The position numbers were made by a program, and so were the translations under genes. This document shows positions 7,366 through 13,640 of a DNA stretch of 13,640 nt, piece by piece. Where the stretch lies: contig JAISTU010000054.1 of the NCBI GenBank assembly GCA_031272415.1, positions 1-13,640 on the forward strand. The letters run 5' to 3'. Position 1 is the first letter of the stretch, and each line of letters opens with the position of its first letter. The notes under the pieces are model-generated. The model had not been told where the DNA came from. It was given only the letters and a program-made list of their open reading frames with translations, and did not search any database. This DNA is from Bacteroidales bacterium. GTDB taxonomy: Bacteria; Bacteroidota; Bacteroidia; Bacteroidales; WCHB1-69.

Positions 7366-7986
7366 TCATTCAGATATTTCGGGATTATGTTTTCTGCGGT
7401 GTATCCAAACCAAAATTCCCACCAAAATCATTGCCATAGGAGGAATAGACATCAATCCATTATTGTAATAAAAACCGCCATTGACGGCATACCAATTGTC
7501 CGGAATGACTTGCTGATTCCAAATGGTTCCGCTTGCAAAAAACTCCCGCACAAAACCAATAATTACCAACACCATTCCATACCCCGCACCGTTAGCAAGC
7601 CCATCTATCAACGAAGGCAAAGGCGGATTGCCCAACGCAAAGGCTTCAATACGCCCCATAATAATGCAATTGGTGATAATCAAACCCACAAAAACCGACA
7701 ACATTTTGCTCATTTGATACATGTAGGCTTGCAAAATCAAATCTACCAAAATTACCAACGCCGCCACAATAATCAATTGTACAATAATCCGAATGCGTGG
7801 TGGTATTGTATTGCGTATCAATGAAATAATAAAATTAGCCATCGCACATACAACCGTTACCGAAATTGCCATCACAAGCGCCGGCTTCAATTGTGCCGTA
7901 ACCGCCAATGCCGAACATACACCTAACACCTGCACCAACACAGGATTGTCTTTACTCAATGGTCCAAGATATTTTTTTATATTCAT
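7366..7986 (-). CDS. nqrD: Na+-translocating NADH:quinone oxidoreductase subunit D
   Basis: The 206-residue integral membrane protein has the usual NqrD length, with five or six hydrophobic helices. Diagnostic stretches are SVFVGLIITNCIIMGRIEAF (about residues 96-115), NPPLPSLIDGLANGAGYGMV and GFVREFFASG. These match NqrD better than its Rnf relative RnfE. NqrD and NqrE form part of the membrane core that links NADH oxidation to Na+ export. The ATG at 7984-7986 lies about 24 bases from the -7 box, giving a short leader. It is the first gene of a run continuing through the mini-protein, kamB and kamC. Unusually, none of nqrA, B, C, E or F adjoins it: a glycosyltransferase lies upstream and the mini-protein downstream. 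The gene looks intact, so it may be an extra or displaced copy. Confidence 0.92.
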   Translation of the reverse strand: MNIKKYLGPLSKDNPVLVQVLGVCSALAVTAQLKPALVMAISVTVVCAMANFIISLIRNTIPPRIRIIVQLIIVAALVILVDLILQAYMYQMSKMLSVFVGLIITNCIIMGRIEAFALGNPPLPSLIDGLANGAGYGMVLVIIGFVREFFASGTIWNQQVIPDNWYAVNGGFYYNNGLMSIPPMAMILVGILVWIHRRKHNPEISE

Positions 7987-8007
7987 ATAAATCTTTTTGA
8001 ATTAAAA

Positions 8008-8107
8008 TGCAAAGATACACCTTTTCGTCAATTAAAAATTAAAAACCTTTTTTTCAGAGTGTAGAGTGTAGAGTGTAGATTTTTTTTGCATTTTGGGAGA
8101 AATTTGT
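8008..8107. repeat. Dispersed intergenic block with GAGTGTA heptamers, copy 2
   Basis: Homologous to 4571-4667 and in the same orientation. Three perfect GAGTGTA units occupy 8057-8077, followed by a T run, gcatttt, ggagaaa and ttgtt. Two further units in reverse orientation (TACACTC) lie at 13505-13518. The block includes the nqrD promoter. Confidence 0.7.
8010..8045 (-). promoter_or_regulatory. Promoter of the nqrD-kamBC operon
   Basis: On the minus strand TATCTTTG (8010-8017) is an exact TAnnTTTG -7 box. Upstream come GTG, seven bases (CGAAAAG), ATTGA and TTTTTAATTTTTAATT. It is the only recognisable promoter for the four genes at 4680-7986, whose intergenic gaps are too small for others. 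Confidence 0.7.
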
Positions 8108-8128
8108 TCTAAAAAATGATTATTTCCC

Positions 8129-8203
8129 GTCTGATTGAAGTGATTATTATGATTTAGATAATCGTACAAATCAAAAAAAGTTATTCAAAATCACCGTTCA
8201 GAC
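8129..8203. repeat. GTTCAGAC element, second locus
   Basis: Starts GTCTGATTGAAGTGATT and ends AATCACCGTTCAGAC; the two ends are roughly inverted, with GATT/AATC-rich filling, as in the element at 1614-1700. It is non-coding and is followed ten bases later by the palindrome at 8213-8237. Together with the heptamer block it accounts for most of the 303-base gap between nqrD and the glycosyltransferase. Confidence 0.6.
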
Positions 8204-8215
8204 GTGGGGATTGTA

Positions 8216-8237
8216 GAGACGCGGCATGCCACGTCTC
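8216..8237. repeat. REP-like palindrome, GAGACGT family, copy 3
   Basis: GAGACGCGGCATGCCACGTCTC, inverted around GGCATGCC with one C/A mismatch. The flanking GTA on the left matches copies 1 and 2. It stands between the GTTCAGAC element and the 3' end of the glycosyltransferase gene and could help end transcription. Confidence 0.75.
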
Positions 8238-8289
8238 CCTTTGATACCTACATTTTGCCCTTTTCAACAAAGTCTCTCATGAGGTGGAT

Positions 8290-9399
8290 TTAGGGGCTTT
8301 CAATTGATGCAAAAACTTTCAATAGTATTTGTGTTTCGTTTTCCCAAGTTAATTCGGCGTTGGCGTGGGCAAACCCTGACAGATTTTTGGGTTGTGTGGC
8401 TCTCTGACGAATAACATTGGCAAGATAAGCAGGTTCAAAATGGTCAATAAGAGTACCAATTTGATAATGTGCCACAATTCGCCGTATTTCAGGAAAATCA
8501 ACACTCACTATCGGCAATGTCGCCCTAATGTAATCAAAAATTCGATTGGGCAAGGAATAATAGTAATTTAAACTGCTGTTATCCAATAGATTAACGCCTA
8601 CATCTGCATTTTGTGTATAAGATGCCAATTCTTCAAAAGTTACTTTGCCGACAAAAAATACTCGCTCCTGCAAGTGCATTGCCTCTGTTTTGGCTTTTAA
8701 TTTGTCTAAAATATCGCCATCACCTACGACAAAAAATACAAAATCCTCTAAATAAGGCATGGCATCTATTATCCATTCGATACCGCGTCCCATATTGACG
8801 GCACCCTGATACAATATCACTTTTTTGTCTTCAGGGGTAAGATTTTTTTTCGGTAATTTGATAGGCGCTGCCGGTGGAATATTGCGTACAACTTGCATTG
8901 AGATACCGTATTTGGCATTATAAATGTCGGCAATAGATTGACAGACTGTATAGCAATGTTTGAGGCGGGGAAAGAGCATATCTTCAATCTTTGTCCATAC
9001 TGTTTTGACAAATTTGCGATTGACAACTTCCGGCACAGCAGGAAACATTTCATGTGCATCAAAGACCAATGGTTTTCGACGCAAAACAGAGGCTAACCAA
9101 TTGGCAGTAAGCGTATCCGTATCGTTGGCAAGATAAATGTCAGCCCGCGACATCAGCAAGTAGAAAAACAACCGAATATTGTACTCCGCATAGAACAAAA
9201 AACCTGTATTGAACAACAACCGCATCCGAAAAATTGAATAAGGGCGATGCAAATGCGGACTATTGCGGTGGCGTCTGCCGATAAGTTTCACAATATAATT
9301 GTTTTGCATCAATGTTGAACAGACTTTATGCACCCTTTGGTCTGTTGACAAATCATTGGTTACGGAAACAGAAACTCGTTTTTTATTATTTTTTGCCAT
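8290..9399 (-). CDS. Family 4-like glycosyltransferase (GT-B fold)
   Basis: About 369 residues from the ATG at 9397-9399. The frame is open to 9492, but that start would overlap the upstream ATPase gene, and homologous sequence begins only at VSVSVTNDLSTDQRV (residues 9-22). Visible features are the N-terminal Rossmann half with DQRV, DAHEMFP (114-120), and the donor-binding half with LYQGAVNMGRGIEW (197-209), VVGDGD (225-229 region) and SLPNRIFDYI (282-291). This is the pattern of retaining nucleotide-sugar transferases that build surface polysaccharide. The EX7E-type acidic motif is not obvious. There is no signal peptide or clear transmembrane helix, so it should act at the cytoplasmic face of the inner membrane. 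The donor and acceptor sugars cannot be told from sequence. It begins 52 bases after the ATPase stop and has no good promoter of its own. Confidence 0.87.
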   Translation of the reverse strand: MAKNNKKRVSVSVTNDLSTDQRVHKVCSTLMQNNYIVKLIGRRHRNSPHLHRPYSIFRMRLLFNTGFLFYAEYNIRLFFYLLMSRADIYLANDTDTLTANWLASVLRRKPLVFDAHEMFPAVPEVVNRKFVKTVWTKIEDMLFPRLKHCYTVCQSIADIYNAKYGISMQVVRNIPPAAPIKLPKKNLTPEDKKVILYQGAVNMGRGIEWIIDAMPYLEDFVFFVVGDGDILDKLKAKTEAMHLQERVFFVGKVTFEELASYTQNADVGVNLLDNSSLNYYYSLPNRIFDYIRATLPIVSVDFPEIRRIVAHYQIGTLIDHFEPAYLANVIRQRATQPKNLSGFAHANAELTWENETQILLKVFASIESP

Positions 9400-9451
9400 T
9401 TTGAGTGTTATTTTTGGTAAAAAAAATGATATATTTCTTGTTTTTCGCAAT

Positions 9452-10765
9452 TTATGGGTGGCGATTTTTGATAAAGAAATTCCCAATGGCATAAAGTGGC
9501 AAATTTGTCATCCAACTTTCACATTTATAGGGAGTTAATGATGTTTTGAGTGCTTGTTTAGGGTGATTTTTTTGACAAAAAAGTTTAAAACTTGCTGCTG
9601 CCAAATTTTCGCTTGCTTTCACCTCAATAGGTATAATTTCGTTTTCATTCGTTTGAACAAGAAAATCAATTTCATATTTACTATTATCAAAAGTGTGATA
9701 GAAAACTAACAAATTTTCATTCTGCATAAGTTGTTGAAACACATAATTTTCAGACAAAGCCCCCTTAAATTCTTCAAAAATTGCATTCCCATTTACAATT
9801 GTTGACGAATTTAACTCTGACATGGCGCCCAATAAGCCGACATCATTATGAAAAAGTTTAAAATTAGATAATTCCTGATAAGCAATTAGTGGAATAGCAT
9901 ATTTTGAAACATTATAGACTTTGTGTAAAAGTCCTGCATCGGAGAGCCATTGAATTGCCAACTCAAAATCTTTTGCTCTCGCACCTTGCCGGATAACATT
10001 GTAGATAAATTTTTTGTTTTCTTTTCCCAATTGTGCAGGCATGCTATCCCAAACCATATTTATTCGTGGCAAAATTTCATGGGGAGCATGTTTTGAAAAA
10101 TCATTTCGATAGGATAATAAAATATTTTTTTGAATATGACGAACTTGTTGCCAATCACGATTTTCAATAAATTCTTGCACCGCTTCAGGCATGCCTCCTA
10201 CAAATAAATAATAGCGTAATAAATTGATTAACTTATCATTAAAGAAAGTCAAATTTTTAAAGTCATGTTTTTCAAGCAATTCTGTAACGCCTGTTTCGCC
10301 CATTGCAAGCAAAAATTCGTAAAATGACATCGGATAAAGTTTCATAAAATCAACTTTCCCAACAGGAAACGACTCATGCGGATGAATGTTCACCCCTAAC
10401 AAAGACCCCGCAGCAATAATATGATATTGTGGGGCGTCTTCATAGAGATATTTCAATGCTGTAATCCCTTTTGGTGCGGTTTGAATTTCATCGAAAACTA
10501 TCAATGTATTGTCCGCATTTATCTTCATTTTGCAATAAGCGTTCAATATTGTAACAATTCTATCTACATCAAAATCCGTTTCAAAGAGATTTTTAGGGGC
10601 ATTTGGGCGTTCAAAATTGACGTATGCAACTTGCCTGTATTGAGATTTGCCAAATGCTTGAATAAGATAGGTCTTTCCTACTTGTCTTGCTCCCAAAAAT
10701 ATAAGTGGTTTTCTTTTCTTTGATAACTTCCACTGTATCAGTTCTTTAATCTTTGTTCTATACAT
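9452..10765 (-). CDS. AAA_14/DUF4143 ATP-binding protein
   Basis: The 437 residues have the two-part layout of the AAA_14-DUF4143 family. An N-terminal P-loop ATPase shows GARQVGKT (25-32), Walker B TLIVFDE (87-93) and a sensor-like HIIAAGSLLG (115-124). The C-terminal DUF4143 part shows GALSENYV (336-343) and a restriction-endonuclease-like YEIDFLV with IPIEVKAS (catalytic-type D367, E381, K383). GGMPEAVQEFI (190-200) is typical of the linker region. The cellular role of this widespread family is unknown. Copies are numerous and scattered in Bacteroidota genomes, often as lone genes. A Shine-Dalgarno-like GGAG (10770-10773) stands four bases before the ATG, unusual for this phylum. The gene has its own promoter at 10821-10855. 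Confidence 0.92.
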   Translation of the reverse strand: MYRTKIKELIQWKLSKKRKPLIFLGARQVGKTYLIQAFGKSQYRQVAYVNFERPNAPKNLFETDFDVDRIVTILNAYCKMKINADNTLIVFDEIQTAPKGITALKYLYEDAPQYHIIAAGSLLGVNIHPHESFPVGKVDFMKLYPMSFYEFLLAMGETGVTELLEKHDFKNLTFFNDKLINLLRYYLFVGGMPEAVQEFIENRDWQQVRHIQKNILLSYRNDFSKHAPHEILPRINMVWDSMPAQLGKENKKFIYNVIRQGARAKDFELAIQWLSDAGLLHKVYNVSKYAIPLIAYQELSNFKLFHNDVGLLGAMSELNSSTIVNGNAIFEEFKGALSENYVFQQLMQNENLLVFYHTFDNSKYEIDFLVQTNENEIIPIEVKASENLAAASFKLFCQKNHPKQALKTSLTPYKCESWMTNLPLYAIGNFFIKNRHP

Positions 10766-10820
10766 TTTTCTCCAATATTTTTATAATTTGAAATACACTT
10801 TTCTCCCGTAAATGATATTA

Positions 10821-10855
10821 CAAAGGTACACTTTTTTGTCAATTAAAAATTAAAA
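10821..10855 (-). promoter_or_regulatory. Promoter of the AAA_14/DUF4143 gene
   Basis: On the minus strand TACCTTTG (10821-10828) fits TAnnTTTG. Upstream are GTG, seven bases, ATTGA and TTTTAATTTTTAATT. It is back to back with the promoter at 10859-10889 and shares its A/T-rich core. Confidence 0.65.
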
Positions 10856-10858
10856 TTT

Positions 10859-10889
10859 CATTTTTTATTGAAGAATTTGTGTATCTTTG
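10859..10889 (+). promoter_or_regulatory. Promoter of the membrane protein-cysD-lysC set
   Basis: TATCTTTG at 10882-10889 is an exact -7 box, preceded by GTG, seven bases (AGAATTT), ATTGA and a T-rich run. The ATG of the first gene lies 33 bases further on. The next gaps (19 and 40 bases) show no further -7 box, which suggests one transcript for three genes. Confidence 0.68.
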
Positions 10890-10922
10890 TAAAATTGTTT
10901 ACAGAAATTATAAAATCAATTT

Positions 10923-11228
10923 ATGAAAAGAATTATTTCGCAGTTTTTTCAAAAAGATAGTATGTGGGTAGGAATATTGATAGGTATTGTGCCTCCGATT
11001 GTGTTATTTGCCTTACTTTGGCTGATTTCTATGTCGTTTGCACCGGAGGGAAAAGATTATTTAATCAAAATTCCTACGCTTATTTTGTTGAGTGTTTTCC
11101 CTAATCTATTCACATTCAGATACTTTTTAGTAAAACGCAAATTGGAACGGATTGGAAGAGGTATTTTGTTGGTAACTTTTGTTATTGCTATTTGTTATCT
11201 CATTGCATACTTAAAACTACCTGTGTAA
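10923..11228 (+). CDS. Small three-helix inner membrane protein
   Basis: The 101 residues hold three hydrophobic segments at about 15-39, 46-70 and 79-97, with little else. Basic residues cluster at the N terminus and in the second loop (VKRKLERIGRG, 70-80), which suggests those parts face the cytoplasm. The opening FFQKDSMWVGILIGIVPP and the IGRGILLVTFV stretch look like a conserved Bacteroidota family of unknown function. There is no signal-peptide cleavage site or lipobox. It is the first gene after the promoter at 10859-10889 and ends 19 bases before cysD, so it is probably co-transcribed, but nothing in it suggests sulfate transport. Confidence 0.8.
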   Translation: MKRIISQFFQKDSMWVGILIGIVPPIVLFALLWLISMSFAPEGKDYLIKIPTLILLSVFPNLFTFRYFLVKRKLERIGRGILLVTFVIAICYLIAYLKLPV

Positions 11229-11247
11229 CAATAAATTACATATATTC

Positions 11248-12153
11248 ATGAAAGATTATACATTGACACATCTAAAGGAAATTGAGGCAGAGGCGATTTA
11301 TGTTTTGCGGGAAGTGGCGGCACAATTTGAGCGTCCCGCTATTTTATTTTCAGGCGGCAAGGATTCAATTGTTGTAACATACCTTGCACATAAGGCTTTT
11401 TATCCTGCCAAAATACCGTTTCCACTTTTGCACATTGATACGGGGCATAATTTTGCGGAAACGCTTGATTATAGGGACAAATTAGTAGAAAAATTGGGAG
11501 CCACTTTGGTGGTCGGCTCTGTGCAAGAGTCCATTGACAAAGGCGAGGTTGTGGAAGAGAAAGGAGTTCATGCAAGTCGTAATCGATTGCAAACCACTAC
11601 TTTACTAAACACCATTGCAAAATATAAATTTGATTGTGCCATCGGTGGCGGTCGGCGTGATGAGGAAAAAGCACGTGCCAAAGAACGCTTTTTTTCCCAT
11701 AGAGACGAATTTGGACAATGGGATCCCAAAAATCAAAGACCTGAATTATGGAATATTTTTAATGGTAAAAAACGCCCCGGCGAACATTTTAGAGTTTTTC
11801 CGATTAGCAATTGGACTGAAATGGACGTTTGGCAATATATTTTGCAAGAAAATATTGAAATGCCGAGCCTTTATTTCACCCATACAAGGAACGTTTTTCT
11901 CAGAGACGGACAATATTTGGCAGCCGAACCTTGTATGACGCTTAAACCTACTGAAAATGTGGAAATTAAGCAAGTTCGTTGTCGCACTATCGGCGATATA
12001 TCTTGCACAGGATTAGTCCTTTCGGAGGCACATAATTTGGAAGATATTGTCAAAGAAATTGCTGCTACACGCATTACCGAAAGAGGCGGACGTGCTGACG
12101 ACAAACGCTCCGACACCGCAATGGAAGACAGAAAAAAAGAAGGTTATTTTTAA
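11248..12153 (+). CDS. cysD: Sulfate adenylyltransferase subunit 2 (ATP sulfurylase, PP-loop subunit)
   Basis: The 301-residue length equals that of typical CysD. The PP-loop SGGKDS is at residues 35-40, HIDTGHNF at 62-69 and GGGRRDEEKARAKER at 133-147. The C-terminal basic tail contains ERGGRADDK and ends MEDRKKEGYF, both typical of CysD and lacking the ECGIH motif of PAPS reductase (CysH). CysD adenylates sulfate with ATP to give APS in the cytoplasm, normally with the GTPase CysN driving the reaction. Here the next gene is aspartate kinase, not cysN, and no cysC, cysH or transporter lies in the window. The gene is intact, so a partner elsewhere is expected. It follows the small membrane protein by 19 bases. 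Confidence 0.95.
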   Translation: MKDYTLTHLKEIEAEAIYVLREVAAQFERPAILFSGGKDSIVVTYLAHKAFYPAKIPFPLLHIDTGHNFAETLDYRDKLVEKLGATLVVGSVQESIDKGEVVEEKGVHASRNRLQTTTLLNTIAKYKFDCAIGGGRRDEEKARAKERFFSHRDEFGQWDPKNQRPELWNIFNGKKRPGEHFRVFPISNWTEMDVWQYILQENIEMPSLYFTHTRNVFLRDGQYLAAEPCMTLKPTENVEIKQVRCRTIGDISCTGLVLSEAHNLEDIVKEIAATRITERGGRADDKRSDTAMEDRKKEGYF

Positions 12154-12193
12154 CAAAAAAACTTTTAATCAATTCATTATCAAGTGTTTATAA

Positions 12194-13462
12194 ATGAAAA
12201 TATTCAAATTTGGTGGCGCATCCGTCAAAGATGCACAAGGGTTTAAAAATGTAGGACAAATTATCGCTCAAAATTGCGGACAGCCTTTGATTATAGTCGT
12301 TTCTGCTTTGGGCAAAATGACCAATAAAATGGAAACGCTTTTGGCTGCCTATTTTAATAATTCAGTGGATAAAAACAGCATTTTTGAAACAATAAAAAAA
12401 GAACATGAACAAATTGTTTTTAACCTTTTTGAAAATGTACAATCTCCTGTAAATCAGTTAATTGCATCTATTTTTGAGGAATTATATAAAAAATTGCAAA
12501 CCCAAGCAAGTGAAAATTATGATTTTGAATACGACCAAATTGTTTCTGTGGGTGAATTGTTGTCTTCTGTCATTTTGTCAGAATATCTTAACTCTCTCAA
12601 AATCAACAATGAATGGAAAGATGCACGCCGTTTAATCCGCACCGACAACAATTACAGAGAAGGCAATGTGGATTGGGAAAAAACAAGCAGAAAAATCGGA
12701 CAACAAATTGTGCCGCTTTTTGAAGAAAATAAACAGCAAATCATTGTAACACAAGGATTTATAGGAGGTACAAATGAAAGATTTACAACCACTTTGGGCA
12801 GAGAAGGCTCGGATTTTAGTGCTGCCATATTTGGGTATGCAACTGACGCTCAATCTGTTACAATTTGGAAAGATGTAGAAGGCTTACTCAACGCTGACCC
12901 AAAGCGTTTTTCGGATACTGTTAAATTGTCGCAAATACCTTATACAGAAGCAATTGAGTTAGCCTATTACGGGGCAAGCGTCATTCATCCCAAAACAATT
13001 CAACCGTTAAAGAAAAAAAATATTCCACTTTATGTCAAATCGTTTTTGCACCCGCAAAATGCTGGTAGTCTGATAGATACGGCAAAAAATTGCAAAAATA
13101 TACCCCCTTGTTTTATTTGCAAACCGCATCAAGTTCTTATTTCATTGAGTTTGAGGGACTTTTCTTTTATTTCGCAAGACAGCATTGTTGAACTCTTTGC
13201 CACTTGTAGTCATTATGGATTTAAGATCAATTTAATGCAAAATTCGGCTCTAAGTTTCTCAATATGTGTTGATTACAAAAAAAATTTAGAAGATTTGGTC
13301 ACCGAATTGCAAAAAAAATATTTTGTTAAATACAATCTCAACATGGAATTGATTACCATTCGTTATTATCATGAGGCTGCCATCAAAAAAGCAGTCGGAA
13401 ATAAAAAAATCATTTTGGAACAAAGAAACCGCACTATGGCACAATTTGTTGTCCCTGAGTAA
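12194..13462 (+). CDS. lysC: Aspartate kinase
   Basis: The enzyme phosphorylates aspartate, the first step to Lys, Thr, Met and diaminopimelate. The 422 residues begin with the kinase motif KFGGASV (5-11), then VVSALGKMTNKM (35-46), SVGELLSSV (118-126), TTTLGREGSDFSA (198-210), WKDVEGLLNADP (225-236) and AYYGASVIHPKT (257-268). About 110 C-terminal residues (from 312) form a divergent ACT-type regulatory region, suggesting feedback control by an amino acid; which one cannot be read. No homoserine dehydrogenase domain is fused, so it is monofunctional. It starts 40 bases after cysD in the same direction and is probably on the same transcript. Joint supply for methionine (aspartate backbone and sulfur) could explain this pairing, but that is inference. 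Confidence 0.93.
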   Translation: MKIFKFGGASVKDAQGFKNVGQIIAQNCGQPLIIVVSALGKMTNKMETLLAAYFNNSVDKNSIFETIKKEHEQIVFNLFENVQSPVNQLIASIFEELYKKLQTQASENYDFEYDQIVSVGELLSSVILSEYLNSLKINNEWKDARRLIRTDNNYREGNVDWEKTSRKIGQQIVPLFEENKQQIIVTQGFIGGTNERFTTTLGREGSDFSAAIFGYATDAQSVTIWKDVEGLLNADPKRFSDTVKLSQIPYTEAIELAYYGASVIHPKTIQPLKKKNIPLYVKSFLHPQNAGSLIDTAKNCKNIPPCFICKPHQVLISLSLRDFSFISQDSIVELFATCSHYGFKINLMQNSALSFSICVDYKKNLEDLVTELQKKYFVKYNLNMELITIRYYHEAAIKKAVGNKKIILEQRNRTMAQFVVPE

Positions 13463-13541
13463 TTATTTTTTTTTGATTGTAAATTTGGGATTTTTTTGTA
13501 TTTTTACACTCTACACTCTAAAAAATCACTCTCAACTTTTC
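13463..13541. other. Convergent intergenic spacer with inverted GAGTGTA heptamers
   Basis: The space between the ends of lysC (+) and the T9SS gene (-) is T-rich. It holds two TACACTC units at 13505-13518, the reverse of the GAGTGTA units elsewhere, and no clear hairpin. The long T runs (13466-13474, 13490-13497) could help end lysC transcription, but this is weak. Confidence 0.45.
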
Positions 13542-13640
13542 TTACTGTTTCACTACCTTTTTAATTTCCACTTTCTTTTCGCTCACCGCTCTCAAAATAT
13601 ACATCGCATTGGAAAGGCTGCGCAAATCGCCGTTGTCAGA
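13542..13640 (-). CDS. C-terminal end of a T9SS type A cargo protein (5' part outside the window)
   Basis: Reading the minus strand from the window edge gives 32 codons and a TAA stop at 13542-13544. The peptide contains LRSLSNAMYILRAVSEKKVE and ends KKVVKQ. This is the closing part of a T9SS type A sorting domain: a (G/A)MYILRV-like strand followed by a basic end. The protein is therefore probably exported through the type IX system, like the one at the other end of the window. Most of the gene lies beyond base 13640, so its function cannot be told. It converges on lysC across 79 bases. Confidence 0.75.
   Translation of the reverse strand, partial: SDNGDLRSLSNAMYILRAVSEKKVEIKKVVKQ

Noticed and set aside
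7387..7824. 145-codon frame on the plus strand opposite nqrD
   Set aside because: The translation is low-complexity and rich in His, Asn and Gln, and it mirrors a strongly recognised gene on the other strand.
7366..7986. RnfE, an electron transport complex subunit
   Set aside because: The SVFVGLIITNCIIMGR and NPPLPS stretches and the REFFASG region fit NqrD better. No rnf genes are near.
8817..9062. 81-codon frame overlapping the glycosyltransferase on the same strand
   Set aside because: It runs in another frame through conserved GT-B motifs and does not resemble a protein family.
9400..9492. Longer glycosyltransferase start at 9492
   Set aside because: It would overlap the end of the ATPase gene, and the extra 31 residues show no family similarity.
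11339..11575. 78-codon minus-strand frame inside cysD
   Set aside because: It is a shadow of a well-conserved gene and has no promoter or family signal.
11248..12153. PAPS reductase CysH
   Set aside because: The length, GGGRRDEEKARAKER and the MEDRKKEGYF end are CysD features, and the CysH Cys motif is missing.

Overview
The window is AT-rich DNA from a member of the Bacteroidota. Three things point there: two proteins with type IX secretion (T9SS) type A C-terminal sorting tails, one at each end of the window; promoter -7 boxes of the Bacteroidota TAnnTTTG form; and an NqrD subunit of the Na+-pumping NADH:quinone oxidoreductase. The NqrD and lysine-aminomutase reactivase genes would suit an anaerobic or fermentative amino-acid user, but that is inference.

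Layout. Positions 1-1548 (+) hold the 3' part of a large secreted repeat protein with a T9SS tail. Positions 1549-1820 are intergenic and packed with palindromes and GTTCAGAC-ended repeats. Positions 1821-about 4469 (-) encode a large exported TPR protein of unknown role with its own promoter. Positions 4680-7986 (-) look like one four-gene operon, read nqrD, a 64-codon secreted mini-protein, kamB, kamC, with gaps of only 12 to 21 bases and a promoter at about 8010-8045. Positions 7987-8289 carry that promoter, a tandem heptamer and another copy of the composite repeats. Positions 8290-10765 (-) carry a GT4-type glycosyltransferase and an AAA_14/DUF4143 ATPase. A divergent promoter pair (10818-10892) separates these from a plus-strand set: a small three-helix membrane protein, cysD and an aspartate kinase (10923-13462). 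Positions 13542-13640 (-) are the last 32 codons of another T9SS cargo protein.

How the genes fit together. KamB and KamC are the predicted ATP-dependent reactivase of adenosylcobalamin-dependent lysine 5,6-aminomutase, but the mutase genes (kamD/kamE) are not in the window. The reactivase genes follow an nqrD that is separated from the other nqr subunits. CysD, the PP-loop half of ATP sulfurylase, has no cysN beside it and is followed by aspartate kinase.

The most notable non-coding signal is a shared promoter architecture. All four recognisable promoters have an A/T-rich block with aattaaaaattaaaa or a relative of it, then AYTGA or ATTGA, exactly seven bases, then GTGTAYCTTTG. Two of them sit in a longer duplicated intergenic block carrying a GAGTGTA heptamer in different copy numbers. 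No CRISPR array, tRNA, rRNA or transposase gene was found. I see no clear new defence or mobile system; the best candidates for something undescribed are the nqrD/mini-protein/kamBC operon and the composite intergenic repeats.
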